From a virus, in the IMG/VR virus record IMGVR_UViG_3300034093_002374, positions 1 through 64,000 of that record: a stretch of 64,000 nt of DNA, one strand, 5' to 3'. A program made the position numbers and the translations under genes. Position 1 is the first letter of the stretch, and the number at the start of each line of letters is the position of its first letter. Positions 35,585 to 43,640 of this stretch are shown here, one piece after another. The notes beneath the pieces were generated by a model that had not been told where the DNA came from, ran no database searches, and saw nothing but the letters and a program-made list of their open reading frames with translations.

Positions 35585-37363
35585 ATGATAAGAAAAGCAG
35601 CAGTAAAAATTGACCCGTCACGTGACGAGCTTTTTGACGAACTCGGTCTACGTCGTCTACGTGACTCTTACATGATGCCGGGTGAAAAATCTCCGCAAGA
35701 ACGCTTCTCCTACGTTGCTCGTGCGTTTGCGTCTAATGAAGACCACGCACAACGCTTGTATGATTATATGAGTAAACACTGGCTTAGTGCTTCAACGCCG
35801 GTCCTTTCTTATGGTAGATCAAAACGCGGTCTTCCTATTTCTTGTTATCTTGTTTACATTCCGGATACAAGAGAAGGCCTTGTTCAATCACAATCAGAAA
35901 CTAACTGGCTTTCAATGCTCGGCGGCGGTGTTGGTCTAGGCTTTGGTCTTCGTTCAGAAGACCACACGTCTGTGGGTCTTATGCCACATGTCAAGACTTA
36001 CGAGTCTAACTCAATGGCGTATCGCCAAGGTTCAACACGTCGCGGTACGTTTGCCGGGTATGTTGACATTAGTCATCCTAACGTTGTTCAGTTTATGGAC
36101 ATGCGTAAACCAACAGGTGACCCTAATCAGCGTGTTCAAGAAATGTTTAACGCTGTCAATATTCCGGATACTTTCATGCAGCTGATTATGGGCAGTATGG
36201 AAGACGCAAACTTTGACGATTCTTGGCCGTTGATTGACCCTCACACTAAGAAAGTCAAAGAAGTAGTCTCTGCCAAGCGTCTTTGGGAAAATCTTATTGA
36301 GACGCGAATGCGTACGGGTACGCCGTATTTGCATTTTATTGATGCTTCAAACAGAGCACTTCCTGACTATCAAAAAGCGCTCGGTCTCTCAATCAAGCAG
36401 TCAAACATTTGTACTGAAATCACGCTTGCGACTGACGCAGAGCGTACGGCCGTTTGCTGTCTTGCTTCAGGAAATCTTGAGTATTGGGAAGAATGGAAAG
36501 ACAGCTATCAGTTCTACCGTGATTGCGCGGAAATGTTAGACAACGTCTTAACGAGCTTTATTAAGAAAGCTCCAAAACACGTTGCTAGAGCCGTGTTCAG
36601 CGCGTCTCAAGAGCGTGCCATCGGTTTCGGTGCTCTTGGTTTCCATGCGTTGCTTCAGAAAAAGAATGTTCCTTTCGAGTCAGCCGTTGCTGTTTCGATC
36701 AATAAGAAGATCTTTGAGCGCTATAAAACCTACATGGATCAGGCGTCCTTTGAGCTCGCTAAAGAACGTGGGCCGTGTCCTGATGCCGCTTCTGCAGGTG
36801 TGATAGAGCGTTTCTCTCACAAACTTGCAATTGCACCTAACGCGTCTACATCGATTATTATGCAAAATACATCGGCTTCGATTGAGCCGTTTCGTGCAAA
36901 CGGTTATAAACAAGACACTTTGTCAGGTTCGTTTGTTAACAAAAATAGGTTCCTTGATGCAATCCTTAAGAAACGATTGGATAATGTGTCTTACGAGAGG
37001 GCTTGGAGCGTCATCATTGCTTCAGGTGGTTCTTGTCAGAGCCTCGAATGTCTCACCGACTACGAAAAGGCAGTATATAAAACCTTTTCTGAAGTAGACC
37101 AAATGTGGGTTATACAACATGCAGCCGATCGTCAAGTATTTATTGACCAAGCTCAGTCGCTTAATCTGGCGTTCCGTGCCGATGCGCCGATTCAATATCT
37201 GCACGCAGTGCACTTTGACGCCTGGCTCAAAGGTCTTAAAACTCTCTACTACTGCCGTTCTGACAAGCTTTACTACGGTGAATCAGAAAACAACCAACGG
37301 TCAGATATGCAGTATAACATTTCGACTACCCTTGGTGAACCCTCCTGTCTGGCTTGTGAGTAA
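35585..37363 (+). CDS. nrdA: Ribonucleotide reductase, large subunit (class I)
   Basis: The 592-residue protein carries the class I alpha motifs. SNICTE holds Asn274, Cys276 and Glu278. Redox partners are Cys87 in PISCYLVYIP and Cys291 in AVCCLASGN. Near the C-terminus are the tyrosine pair LYYCRS and the regenerating pair CLAC just before the end. There is no N-terminal ATP-cone, so dATP feedback at the activity site is probably absent, as in many phage enzymes. With the small subunit downstream it makes dNDPs from host ribonucleotides for phage DNA synthesis. Confidence 0.95.
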   Translation: MIRKAAVKIDPSRDELFDELGLRRLRDSYMMPGEKSPQERFSYVARAFASNEDHAQRLYDYMSKHWLSASTPVLSYGRSKRGLPISCYLVYIPDTREGLVQSQSETNWLSMLGGGVGLGFGLRSEDHTSVGLMPHVKTYESNSMAYRQGSTRRGTFAGYVDISHPNVVQFMDMRKPTGDPNQRVQEMFNAVNIPDTFMQLIMGSMEDANFDDSWPLIDPHTKKVKEVVSAKRLWENLIETRMRTGTPYLHFIDASNRALPDYQKALGLSIKQSNICTEITLATDAERTAVCCLASGNLEYWEEWKDSYQFYRDCAEMLDNVLTSFIKKAPKHVARAVFSASQERAIGFGALGFHALLQKKNVPFESAVAVSINKKIFERYKTYMDQASFELAKERGPCPDAASAGVIERFSHKLAIAPNASTSIIMQNTSASIEPFRANGYKQDTLSGSFVNKNRFLDAILKKRLDNVSYERAWSVIIASGGSCQSLECLTDYEKAVYKTFSEVDQMWVIQHAADRQVFIDQAQSLNLAFRADAPIQYLHAVHFDAWLKGLKTLYYCRSDKLYYGESENNQRSDMQYNISTTLGEPSCLACE

Positions 37364-37366
37364 ATT

Positions 37367-38398
37367 ATGAATAAACGTGTTAGTAAAACAATGTCTCGAG
37401 TCTTTCAAACTAGAGACACATTTAAGCCGTTCATCTACCCTTGGGCTTATCAATCGTGGCTAAAGCACGAACAAGTTCACTGGCTGGCGCGCGAAGTGCC
37501 GCTGCATGAAGACGTTCGTGACTGGAATAACAAGCTGACACTTGAAGACCAAGCTTTCTTGCGTGATGTGTTCTTGTTTTTCACGCAGTCAGATGTTGAT
37601 GTTCTTGGTGGCTACATTAACGACTACTTTCCTTACTTTAAGCAACCTGAATTGCGCATGATGCTGGCAGGCTTCGCCAGTCGTGAGTGTGTTCACATTG
37701 ACGCGTATTCATACTTGATTGAGACACTCGGTATGGAAGACAGCTTCTATAAAGAGTTCTTGAATGTTCCTGCTATGCGTCAAAAGCACGAGTTTTTCGA
37801 GAACGTAGTTAGCAGCTGTCGTAAAGGTAAAACACGAGAACAACTTCTTACAACTATCACCGGTATTAGCGCCGGCACTGAAGGGCTGTTTTTGTTTTCG
37901 TCTTTCGTCATGCTTCTGAACTACCCGAAGAACAACCTAATGAAGGGTATGGGTCAGATCGTTTCGTGGTCCGTTCTTGACGAGCAAATGCATGTTGCCG
38001 GTCTAACAAAGATTGCCAACACTATTGTCGAAGAGAACCGTGGGTGGAAAAGTAGAGAATCTGACGCCGAAATCAGAGCCACAATTGAGCTCATGGTCGA
38101 GTTTGAGTTTGACTTCATTGACACAGTCTATAAGAAAAAGCTTGAAATGCGTGGTCTTCTTAAAGAAGACCTTAAACAATACATTAGGTGGACTGCTGAT
38201 AAACGACTTCGTGACCTCGGTGTGACACCTCTCTATGGTGTTACTGAAGATCCTCTTCCGTGGGTTGCTGAAATGATTGGCTCTCAAAGCCACGCCAATT
38301 TCTTTGAAGCTCGTGAAACAAGTTACGCCAAAGCATCTCTCACAGGCTCGTGGGGTGATGTTTGGGGTGCTTTTAAACGAGCATTACCGAAAGGATAA
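37367..38398 (+). CDS. nrdB: Ribonucleotide reductase, small subunit
   Basis: This 343-residue protein starts three bases after nrdA. Metal ligands align with E. coli NrdB: Asp76 (E. coli Asp84), Glu107 and His110 in ASRECVHIDAYSY, and a later VLDEQMHVAG giving Glu and His. Tyr114, seven residues after Glu107, matches the radical-bearing Tyr122, so a normal tyrosyl-radical class I enzyme is expected. The C-terminus ends ALPKG. It works with NrdA and a reductant, possibly the glutaredoxin at 48640. Confidence 0.95.
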   Translation: MNKRVSKTMSRVFQTRDTFKPFIYPWAYQSWLKHEQVHWLAREVPLHEDVRDWNNKLTLEDQAFLRDVFLFFTQSDVDVLGGYINDYFPYFKQPELRMMLAGFASRECVHIDAYSYLIETLGMEDSFYKEFLNVPAMRQKHEFFENVVSSCRKGKTREQLLTTITGISAGTEGLFLFSSFVMLLNYPKNNLMKGMGQIVSWSVLDEQMHVAGLTKIANTIVEENRGWKSRESDAEIRATIELMVEFEFDFIDTVYKKKLEMRGLLKEDLKQYIRWTADKRLRDLGVTPLYGVTEDPLPWVAEMIGSQSHANFFEARETSYAKASLTGSWGDVWGAFKRALPKG

Positions 38399-38400
38399 CT

Positions 38401-38853
38401 ATGACTGCTGACCGCAAGAAGGCATACTTCATGCGCGTTGCGGAGGAGACCGCTCTGCTTTCACATGCTGTAAAGCTGAAGGTTGGGGCGGTCGCCGTCC
38501 GAGATAACCGTATTATTTGTACTGGCTATAACGGTACCGGTCCTGGTGAAGATAACTGTTGTGAGCATCGTGTTTGGGTGCCGTACGTTTTATCCGCTGG
38601 TGGACAGTATGTACTTAAAACTAAAGACAACGTCACTCACGCCGAAAAGAACCTCATTGACTTCGCCGCTAGAAAAGGTATTGCTCTTGAAGGTGCCGAG
38701 CTTTTCGTAACTCACTCACCCTGTATGGCATGTGCGAGGTCAATTGCCAATGTCGGTTTTACTCACGTCTATTACAAAACTAAGTTCTCTCATCTTGAAG
38801 GGCTGGAGTACCTCGAAGAAGCTAGAGGCGTCACAGTCATCGCGCTTGCTTGA
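38401..38853 (+). CDS. Deoxycytidylate deaminase
   Basis: The 150-residue protein has the zinc-dependent deaminase signature: THAEKNLID with catalytic Glu, then HSPCMACARSI. It opens TADRKKAYFMRVAEETALLS and has TGYNGTGPG, typical of dCMP deaminases. It would convert dCMP to dUMP to feed dTTP synthesis, directly after the ribonucleotide reductase genes. No thymidylate synthase or cytosine hydroxymethylase is seen in the window. Confidence 0.9.
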   Translation: MTADRKKAYFMRVAEETALLSHAVKLKVGAVAVRDNRIICTGYNGTGPGEDNCCEHRVWVPYVLSAGGQYVLKTKDNVTHAEKNLIDFAARKGIALEGAELFVTHSPCMACARSIANVGFTHVYYKTKFSHLEGLEYLEEARGVTVIALA

Positions 38854-39124
38854 AGATCTTCAGGCGAAGGCTGCAACTCTTGTTAGGACATCAGCAGTTC
38901 ACGTTGCCTTGTATGATGGCAGGTTTGCAACCGTTCGAGCAATGACAATTAAAGATTTGCTACTCGTTGAAGGCGTAAACAAGCCTATTGACAGAACAGT
39001 TAAATTGCTGTCTTTACTGACACTTATTGAAAATAAACCAATTACAGTTTCGCAGTTACTAGACCTTCATCATACAGACCTCAACACCCTTGCGGTTGCA
39101 GCGTCTAAAGCCACAAAGATGTGA
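38846..39124 (+). CDS. Unknown protein (92 aa) overlapping the deaminase end
   Basis: I favour the TTG at 38846, overlapping the deaminase stop by eight bases; an ATG at 38732 would overlap far more. The product reads LLEDLQAKAATLVRTSAVHVALYDGRFATVRAM, then a helical region with TVKLLSLLTLIENKPITVSQLLDL. The repeated hydrophobic helices hint at a small DNA-binding or regulatory fold, but no family is recognised. Start choice is uncertain. Confidence 0.5.
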   Translation: MLEDLQAKAATLVRTSAVHVALYDGRFATVRAMTIKDLLLVEGVNKPIDRTVKLLSLLTLIENKPITVSQLLDLHHTDLNTLAVAASKATKM

Positions 39125-39127
39125 TTT

Positions 39128-39394
39128 ATGAATCAAGCTAAACACCATTACTATGCGTCATCGTTAAATTGTTTTACGACAAGTGTTGATCTGGAAGACA
39201 TCGTCGCGAGAATGAAAGTAGAAGCTTGTGACTTCACCGTGTGGTGGGTGCCGCTATCGCTGTTCTCTAACTACGAAATTGTCGACTACGCCCCGCAAGT
39301 TGAAGGCGCTCATACGTTGAATGAATGGCGTGTAATTCATGAAGCCGGTGTGAATCGTGTTATTGAAAAGCTGTGGTCAAATGCACCTATCTGA
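39128..39394 (+). CDS. Unknown protein, tandem paralog A (88 aa)
   Basis: This protein and the next are paralogs: here SVDLEDIVARMK...YEIVDYAPQVEGAH...EAGV, there GVDLEEQIRFHK...YEVLEYAPQVDGSF...KAGV. Both have a hydrophobic strand (FTVWWVPLSL or FLIYLVPCAI) in the same place. The pair looks like an ancient tandem duplication. No function is recognised. Confidence 0.65.
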   Translation: MNQAKHHYYASSLNCFTTSVDLEDIVARMKVEACDFTVWWVPLSLFSNYEIVDYAPQVEGAHTLNEWRVIHEAGVNRVIEKLWSNAPI

Positions 39395-39689
39395 GTTACC
39401 TGAAGACTGGCACTTTTTTAGTACGTCTGTGGCATACTGGCGTAGTGGTGTTGATCTAGAAGAGCAAATCCGATTCCATAAAAAACAAGGTTATACGTTC
39501 CTTATTTATCTTGTGCCATGCGCCATAGACACGCCTTATGAGGTGCTTGAGTACGCACCGCAAGTTGATGGTTCTTTTATCATTGTTAAGTACGTTGTTG
39601 AAGAAGGGCTACTTAAAGCCGGTGTAAGAAAGCGAACTTGGACGATAACAACACATCGAAATAAACAACTAAGAGGTGATGAACTATGA
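39381..39689 (+). CDS. Unknown protein, tandem paralog B (102 aa)
   Basis: The ATG at 39381 overlaps paralog A by 14 bases. Residues about 10-75 align with paralog A through VDLEE and YAPQVDG motifs. The C-terminus is longer and basic (KRTWTITTHRNKQ). It ends in a GAGGTGATGAACT sequence that serves as ribosome site for the next, GC-richer gene. Confidence 0.65.
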   Translation: MHLSELPEDWHFFSTSVAYWRSGVDLEEQIRFHKKQGYTFLIYLVPCAIDTPYEVLEYAPQVDGSFIIVKYVVEEGLLKAGVRKRTWTITTHRNKQLRGDEL

Positions 39690-40219
39690 GCGAGAAACTG
39701 TTACCTTGTCCGTTTTGTGGGGGCGAGGCCCGCACCTTTGAATACGACGGGGCCAATCAGGCGACCTGCGGAGGAAAACATATCGACTGCGCGGGAACCG
39801 ACGTTGTGGCCCCTGTCGCTATGTGGAACCGCCGCACCCCTGCACCAGAGGGGGAGGCTTGCCCGCATGACGCTTACGAAACCGACGCGGCAGGTCAGCC
39901 TGTTCGTTGCGTGGATTGCGGAATGGCTATCGCGTCCGCAGCAGCTCCTGTCGTTCCTGTAGGGGTGAGAGAGCGGGTCTTGGACGAGCTTGACGGGGCG
40001 TGGCTTCATGGTCAGCGGCGGACTCCGTGGAGACGCGATGAATCCGCCGACGCCATTATGGCCGCTTGCCAACCTGCCGTTTCGGTAGAGATGAAAGAGC
40101 AGATTGCGTCGATTATCGAGCGCGCTATGCGTGATGTAGGTCTTCGTCATAAAGTAATCGAACTGGCGAGCAAGGACATCCTCGCAGCCCTTTGCCCTAC
40201 CGATACAAGGAGTGAGTGA
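39686..40219 (+). CDS. Lar-like zinc-ribbon protein
   Basis: The 177-residue protein opens SEKLLPCPFCGGEARTFEYD with a second Cys pair and APVAMWNRRTP. This is the pattern of Lar-type restriction-alleviation or zinc-ribbon proteins of phages. A second CPHDAYE...VRCVDCGM ribbon follows, then an APVVPVGVRERV linker and a helical tail ending in CPTDTRSE. The linker and tail recur in the gene at 40533, so the protein is modular. An anti-restriction role is known for Lar itself but is not shown here. Confidence 0.6.
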   Translation: MSEKLLPCPFCGGEARTFEYDGANQATCGGKHIDCAGTDVVAPVAMWNRRTPAPEGEACPHDAYETDAAGQPVRCVDCGMAIASAAAPVVPVGVRERVLDELDGAWLHGQRRTPWRRDESADAIMAACQPAVSVEMKEQIASIIERAMRDVGLRHKVIELASKDILAALCPTDTRSE

Positions 40220-40536
40220 TGACTATAGAACCGGATAACCTGTTGGCTGTCGAGGGCGCAGAACAAGCGCGTATCTCGCCAGCAATGGGTGTCGCAATGA
40301 TTGCTCTAAACATGGCGCTAAAATACCACGACATTAACACTATTCAAGACGGAACCCTTTACCAGCAGTACAAAATGGAAGGAAAAAACATGGATACGCT
40401 GCATCTCGACCATGTTTTTGAAACGGCCCGCAGCATTGAAGACCATCTACTGAAGTCTAATGACAGAATCACTCAACTGATGGTAGATGGTGTCATTGAT
40501 GCGTTAGAAGGCCTTGTCGCAGAGGAAGCAGCATGA
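40219..40536 (+). CDS. Unknown helical protein (105 aa)
   Basis: The ATG at 40219 overlaps the previous TGA as GTGATGA. The product is helical, with EQARISPAMGVAMIALNMAL and a C-terminal IDALEGLVAEEAA. Codons are less GC-rich than its two neighbours, so it may predate the mosaic insertions around it. It overlaps the next gene by four bases. The function is unknown. Confidence 0.55.
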   Translation: MTIEPDNLLAVEGAEQARISPAMGVAMIALNMALKYHDINTIQDGTLYQQYKMEGKNMDTLHLDHVFETARSIEDHLLKSNDRITQLMVDGVIDALEGLVAEEAA

Positions 40537-41105
40537 CCCCCGACGAACTCCCCGCTGATATGGAGAGGGAGGCTTGCCCGACCTGCAACGGCGTTCGCCC
40601 AGAGTTTTGCTCCAACGCTTTCCATCTCGCATCCCCTGTCGTTCCCGCACCAGAGGGGGAGGCTTGGACTGCTCGGCACATCGTTTTTGACGGTCCGCCA
40701 GATCACAACGGTCCTCGGTTTATCGAGGTCGAAACACCGGAGGGCAAGAGCGTCAACGCCGGGGAATGGCGGCAGCGCCCCGACAATCTGTGGGAGTTGG
40801 TGATTGCATCCCCTGTCGTTCCGGTAGGGGTGAGCGTTGACGCGTTGGCGCAAGAAATCCGCCGTGTCGATGGGCGCCATACCCTCGGAGCCGGTGCGCT
40901 GGCAGAGGCGTTGTTGCCGTTCCTCACAGCCCTTCGCCAGCCTGTCGTTCCGGTAGGGGTGAGCGAGGAACAGCGCCAGCGCGTCGCGGAGATCGTTGAG
41001 GCGGCTATCGAGCGTCATGCGCCCGCGAACAGCATCCGGCACACGCTGGACGACGTTGACGCCATCATCGCAGCCCTTCGCCCTACCGATACAGGGAGGG
41101 AGTGA
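40533..41105 (+). CDS. Modular zinc-ribbon / PVVPVGV-repeat protein
   Basis: The 190-residue protein has a CPTCNG motif near the N-terminus, then the phrase SPVVP(A/V) three times, in SPVVPAPEGEAW, SPVVPVGVSVDAL and QPVVPVGVSEEQ, joining otherwise unrelated helical segments. The ending AALRPTDTGRE matches the end of the 39686 protein. It looks assembled from shuffled coding segments. No enzymatic motif is visible. Confidence 0.55.
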   Translation: MTPDELPADMEREACPTCNGVRPEFCSNAFHLASPVVPAPEGEAWTARHIVFDGPPDHNGPRFIEVETPEGKSVNAGEWRQRPDNLWELVIASPVVPVGVSVDALAQEIRRVDGRHTLGAGALAEALLPFLTALRQPVVPVGVSEEQRQRVAEIVEAAIERHAPANSIRHTLDDVDAIIAALRPTDTGRE

Positions 41106-41341
41106 TGGCCGTTTTTCTGACCGCCGCGTGGGTTTTGTTCGTTCTGGCCGCTTGGCCGCGCCTGACATGGGATGACATGGAGGAGCGCCACAAGCCGCTG
41201 ACCGGCTTCATTTCCGCCGTCCTCATGCCGAGCATTCTGGTTGTCGGCCCGATAATGGTGGTCGCTATCCTTCTGGCCGTTGCAGTCACTGAAGAAGGCC
41301 CGCGCCGCGTCCGCAAATGGTGGAGCGCATCATGGTCATGA
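41105..41341 (+). CDS. Small two-pass membrane protein (78 aa)
   Basis: The ATG at 41105 overlaps the previous stop as GTGATGG. Two hydrophobic segments (FLTAAWVLFVLAAW and SAVLMPSILVVGPIMVVAILL) flank a charged loop with DDMEERHKPL, and the C-terminus is basic (RRVRKWWSASWS). It is typical of small prophage membrane proteins. It overlaps the following gene by ten bases. Confidence 0.55.
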   Translation: MAVFLTAAWVLFVLAAWPRLTWDDMEERHKPLTGFISAVLMPSILVVGPIMVVAILLAVAVTEEGPRRVRKWWSASWS

Positions 41342-41589
41342 CCACCCCTGACATAGCCGGTCTGTGCGAGAGGCTGAAAACGCTCTGGCTTGAACTGAAC
41401 GACGCCCACGCCAAACCGCCAGCAACCGCGCGAATAATGAACGCGCTTCACCAGAGCGGCGTCGCCCTTGAACGCCAAGCCGCTGAGATAGAGAAACTGC
41501 GGACTACACTAGGTTATTACAGCTACGCTGATGATGGAGGCAAACGTGCTATTGCCGCCCTTAAAGGAGACACACATGACCACCCCTGA
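41332..41589 (+). CDS. Ea22-like coiled-coil protein A
   Basis: I start at the ATG at 41332, with GGAG six bases upstream; an ATG at 41338 is also possible. The 85-residue product contains MTTPDIAGLCERLK and ALERQAAEIEKLRTTLG, phrases of Ea22-like proteins common in prophages, and ends in a short polar tail. The next gene repeats both phrases, so the two arose by duplication or by recombination between related prophages. Confidence 0.55.
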   Translation: MVMTTPDIAGLCERLKTLWLELNDAHAKPPATARIMNALHQSGVALERQAAEIEKLRTTLGYYSYADDGGKRAIAALKGDTHDHP

Positions 41590-42046
41590 CATAGCGGGTC
41601 TGTGCGAGAGGCTGCGGGAAACCCGTTCAGTTTGGTCTGAAGCGAAAGAAGCCTCAATCAAACGGCGTCGTAACCCCGACGGCCCCGAAGCAGCCGACAC
41701 CCTTGAACGCCAAGCCGCTGAACTTGTGGAGGCCCGAACGCTCGACAAGGGTTTCAGCGAGTGGATGATCGAACGCGACTTGCTCGCGCGTGGTGAAGAA
41801 GTTGAATGGGGCGATATTGTCACCGCCCTGACTGAACATGAAATCGAGCTTACGGGGGACGACCGGCTCGTTAAGCGCCAAGCCGCTGAGATAGAGAGAC
41901 TACGGAGCGATGTAGATTTTGCCGTATCGTGTCTTTGTTCTTTGCGGAAGAACTATGCCGACGGCCTTGGTATATGGGATGACGTTGACAAAGCAATTAG
42001 CGCCCGAGCCGCCCTTACAGAAAGAAATAAATCTGATGTCGTTTAG
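41576..42046 (+). CDS. Ea22-like coiled-coil protein B
   Basis: The ATG at 41576 follows AAAGGAGACACAC. The 156 residues repeat MTTPDIAGLCERLR, then carry three LERQAAE-type heptads (LERQAAELVEAR, KRQAAEIERLRSD) with a longer insert between them. Its final 40 residues return to the AT-richer style of the following ligase gene, marking the right border of the island. The function is unknown. Confidence 0.55.
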   Translation: MTTPDIAGLCERLRETRSVWSEAKEASIKRRRNPDGPEAADTLERQAAELVEARTLDKGFSEWMIERDLLARGEEVEWGDIVTALTEHEIELTGDDRLVKRQAAEIERLRSDVDFAVSCLCSLRKNYADGLGIWDDVDKAISARAALTERNKSDVV

Positions 42047-42953
42047 ACCAATTCTTTGTCCAATAGACGACCCTCAAAAGAATCCTAGGTTCTTTGACTT
42101 CTTTCAATACCCCATGTGGGTGTCGCCGAAAGTTGATGGGATTCGTGGCGTCACACCGCGTATGTACGGCATGGTCTCGCGGTCAGGTATCCAACTACCG
42201 TCGTCTCAAGTCCAGCAAAAGTTTGGCCGCTTCCAAGGGCTTGACGGCGAGTTAACTGCAGGTGTTCCTTACAACACACCTGGTGTCTATAACATAACAC
42301 AAAGCCATGTTATGTCTGAAGACAAACCCGCTGAGTTGCTTCAGTACTACGTTTTTGACTGTATCCTAGAAGCGCATATTGGCCGTCCTTACTACGAGCG
42401 ACAAGAAGCTCTTAAAGAACTCGTAACACATTACGCCAACCCAGATATTAAAATTCTGGAGCAAGTTGAAGTAGAGTCGCTCGAAGAACTACTAGCATAC
42501 GAACAAAAGCAACTCGCTGACGGCTTTGAAGGTATCATTGCTCGTAGTCCCGTAGGTCCCTACAAGAACGGTCGCGCCACAATGCGTGAGTGTAATATCT
42601 ACAAGGTTAAGCGTTTCCAGGACCTTGAAGGTGTCGTCGTAGGTTTCTACGAAAAGATGACTAATACAAACGAAAAAGAGGAAAGCGAACTTGGTTACTC
42701 CAAGCGATCTACCGCCCAAGAAGGCATGGTTCCGGCGGGCACTCTTGGCGGGTTCCTCGTTGACTTCCAAGACGGCAACGATGTGGAACGAGTTGGGTGC
42801 GGTGCATTCACCCACCCTCAGCGACAACACATCTGGGATTCCAGAAATAGTTATCTCGGACAACTCCTTAAGGTACGCCGCTTTGCGCACGGCGCTAAAG
42901 ACCGATCGCGCCAAGCACGCGCTATCGGTTTTAGGTCTAGAATGGATCTTTAA
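42036..42953 (+). CDS. ATP-dependent DNA ligase
   Basis: The ATG at 42036 gives 305 residues; the longer open frame upstream is island shadow. Nucleotidyltransferase motifs are present: motif I SPKVDGIRG with adenylated Lys32, LDGELTAG, YYVFDCIL, FEGIIARSP and NIYKVKRF. An OB-fold C-terminus with GVVVGFYEKM follows. Length and motif order fit the T7-type small ATP ligase that seals Okazaki fragments. It overlaps the preceding gene by 11 bases. Confidence 0.92.
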   Translation: MSFRPILCPIDDPQKNPRFFDFFQYPMWVSPKVDGIRGVTPRMYGMVSRSGIQLPSSQVQQKFGRFQGLDGELTAGVPYNTPGVYNITQSHVMSEDKPAELLQYYVFDCILEAHIGRPYYERQEALKELVTHYANPDIKILEQVEVESLEELLAYEQKQLADGFEGIIARSPVGPYKNGRATMRECNIYKVKRFQDLEGVVVGFYEKMTNTNEKEESELGYSKRSTAQEGMVPAGTLGGFLVDFQDGNDVERVGCGAFTHPQRQHIWDSRNSYLGQLLKVRRFAHGAKDRSRQARAIGFRSRMDL

Positions 42954-43050
42954 CGTCCCTTGGTGGGATGTTGATTGGGAAGACATCAATCGACTCGTCG
43001 AGTACTACTACGAGGACGTCGTCATCGAAAAGATCGAAAGAGTCAAATGA
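42883..43050 (+). CDS. Small ORF overlapping the ligase 3' end
   Basis: A frame different from the ligase is open to 43050. Past the ligase stop it encodes FNVPWWDVDWEDINRLVEY and a charged tail, which looks like real coding sequence. The best nearby start is a TTG at 42883 with AAGG ten bases upstream, giving 55 residues; the frame stays open back to 42691. Another possibility is a sequencing or programmed shift that extends the ligase. Start and reality are uncertain. Confidence 0.4.
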   Translation: MRTALKTDRAKHALSVLGLEWIFNVPWWDVDWEDINRLVEYYYEDVVIEKIERVK

Positions 43051-43081
43051 TATACCTGACAAAGATTGAAAGAAAAGCCTG

Positions 43082-43312
43082 ATGACAATGAATATAGAAG
43101 GTCAAATTGTTGCGTCAGCCGCTGTTGAAGTAATCAAATTGATTGATGAACACGTTAAAGAGGGTGGGCCGTTTGATAATGAACTACTTCTTAGCGTGTC
43201 AGCGGCTCTCGGTGAGTGTCATCGCATTGAAATCATTCAGGACAGCGATTTAACCGCGTTTGTGGCCGAAAATGAAAACGCCACAATTGAGGCTGAAAAT
43301 GGGTGTGAATAA
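43082..43312 (+). CDS. Unknown small acidic protein (76 aa)
   Basis: The protein starts MTMNIEGQIVASAAVEVIKLIDEH and is helical and acidic, ending ENATIEAENGCE. A second ATG at 43088 is also possible. It overlaps the next gene by 14 bases. No family is recognised. Confidence 0.55.
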   Translation: MTMNIEGQIVASAAVEVIKLIDEHVKEGGPFDNELLLSVSAALGECHRIEIIQDSDLTAFVAENENATIEAENGCE

Positions 43313-43640
43313 ACGACATCGTAATGGCAACACCATGCGCGATGCAGATCGCAAACGAGCCTTCGGTCTTCAACCTAAAGACAGGTGGCCAGCCGCAGGG
43401 CTTCCTTTGCGTATTATAGAAACAGGTTGGGGGCCGGTCATTCACGAAGTTCGTTCAATAGGCGACCCTCTTCATCAAACTAAGCGTAAAGGACGACGAG
43501 CAGTTGCGCACTGTCCAAAGTGTGCCACTTGGGTCTGTGCCGGTCATCTAGGTCAACATATAGCAAAACATTATAAAGAAGATCCAAATGGGAATGAAAT
43601 CAACAACCGTCAAAAAAGTACTTCGGAAGAAACTCACTGA
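43299..43640 (+). CDS. Small basic zinc-finger-like protein (113 aa)
   Basis: From the ATG at 43299 the protein is very basic at the N-terminus (MGVNKRHRNGNTMRDADRKR). Near the C-terminus CPKCATWVCAGHLGQHIAKH forms a C2H2- or C3H-type zinc site. Such small basic finger proteins often bind nucleic acid. It overlaps the nucleotidyltransferase-like gene by 53 bases. The start could instead be the ATG at 43335. Confidence 0.5.
   Translation: MGVNKRHRNGNTMRDADRKRAFGLQPKDRWPAAGLPLRIIETGWGPVIHEVRSIGDPLHQTKRKGRRAVAHCPKCATWVCAGHLGQHIAKHYKEDPNGNEINNRQKSTSEETH

Larger units (their letters stand above)
39686..42046 (+). other. GC-richer mosaic island of prophage-type genes
   Basis: Across six consecutive genes the base composition rises visibly, with many CGC, GCC and CCG codons, compared with the AT-richer genes before and after. 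Short stretches recur: CCTGTCGTTCC(T/G)GTAGGGGTGAG at 39947, 40812 and 40941; CACCAGAGGGGGAGGCTTG at 39843 and 40653; near-identical gene ends at 40195 and 41085; a repeated gene start at 41338 and 41576. Proteins of this type are common in temperate phages of alphaproteobacteria. Acquisition from such a phage is inferred. Confidence 0.7.
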
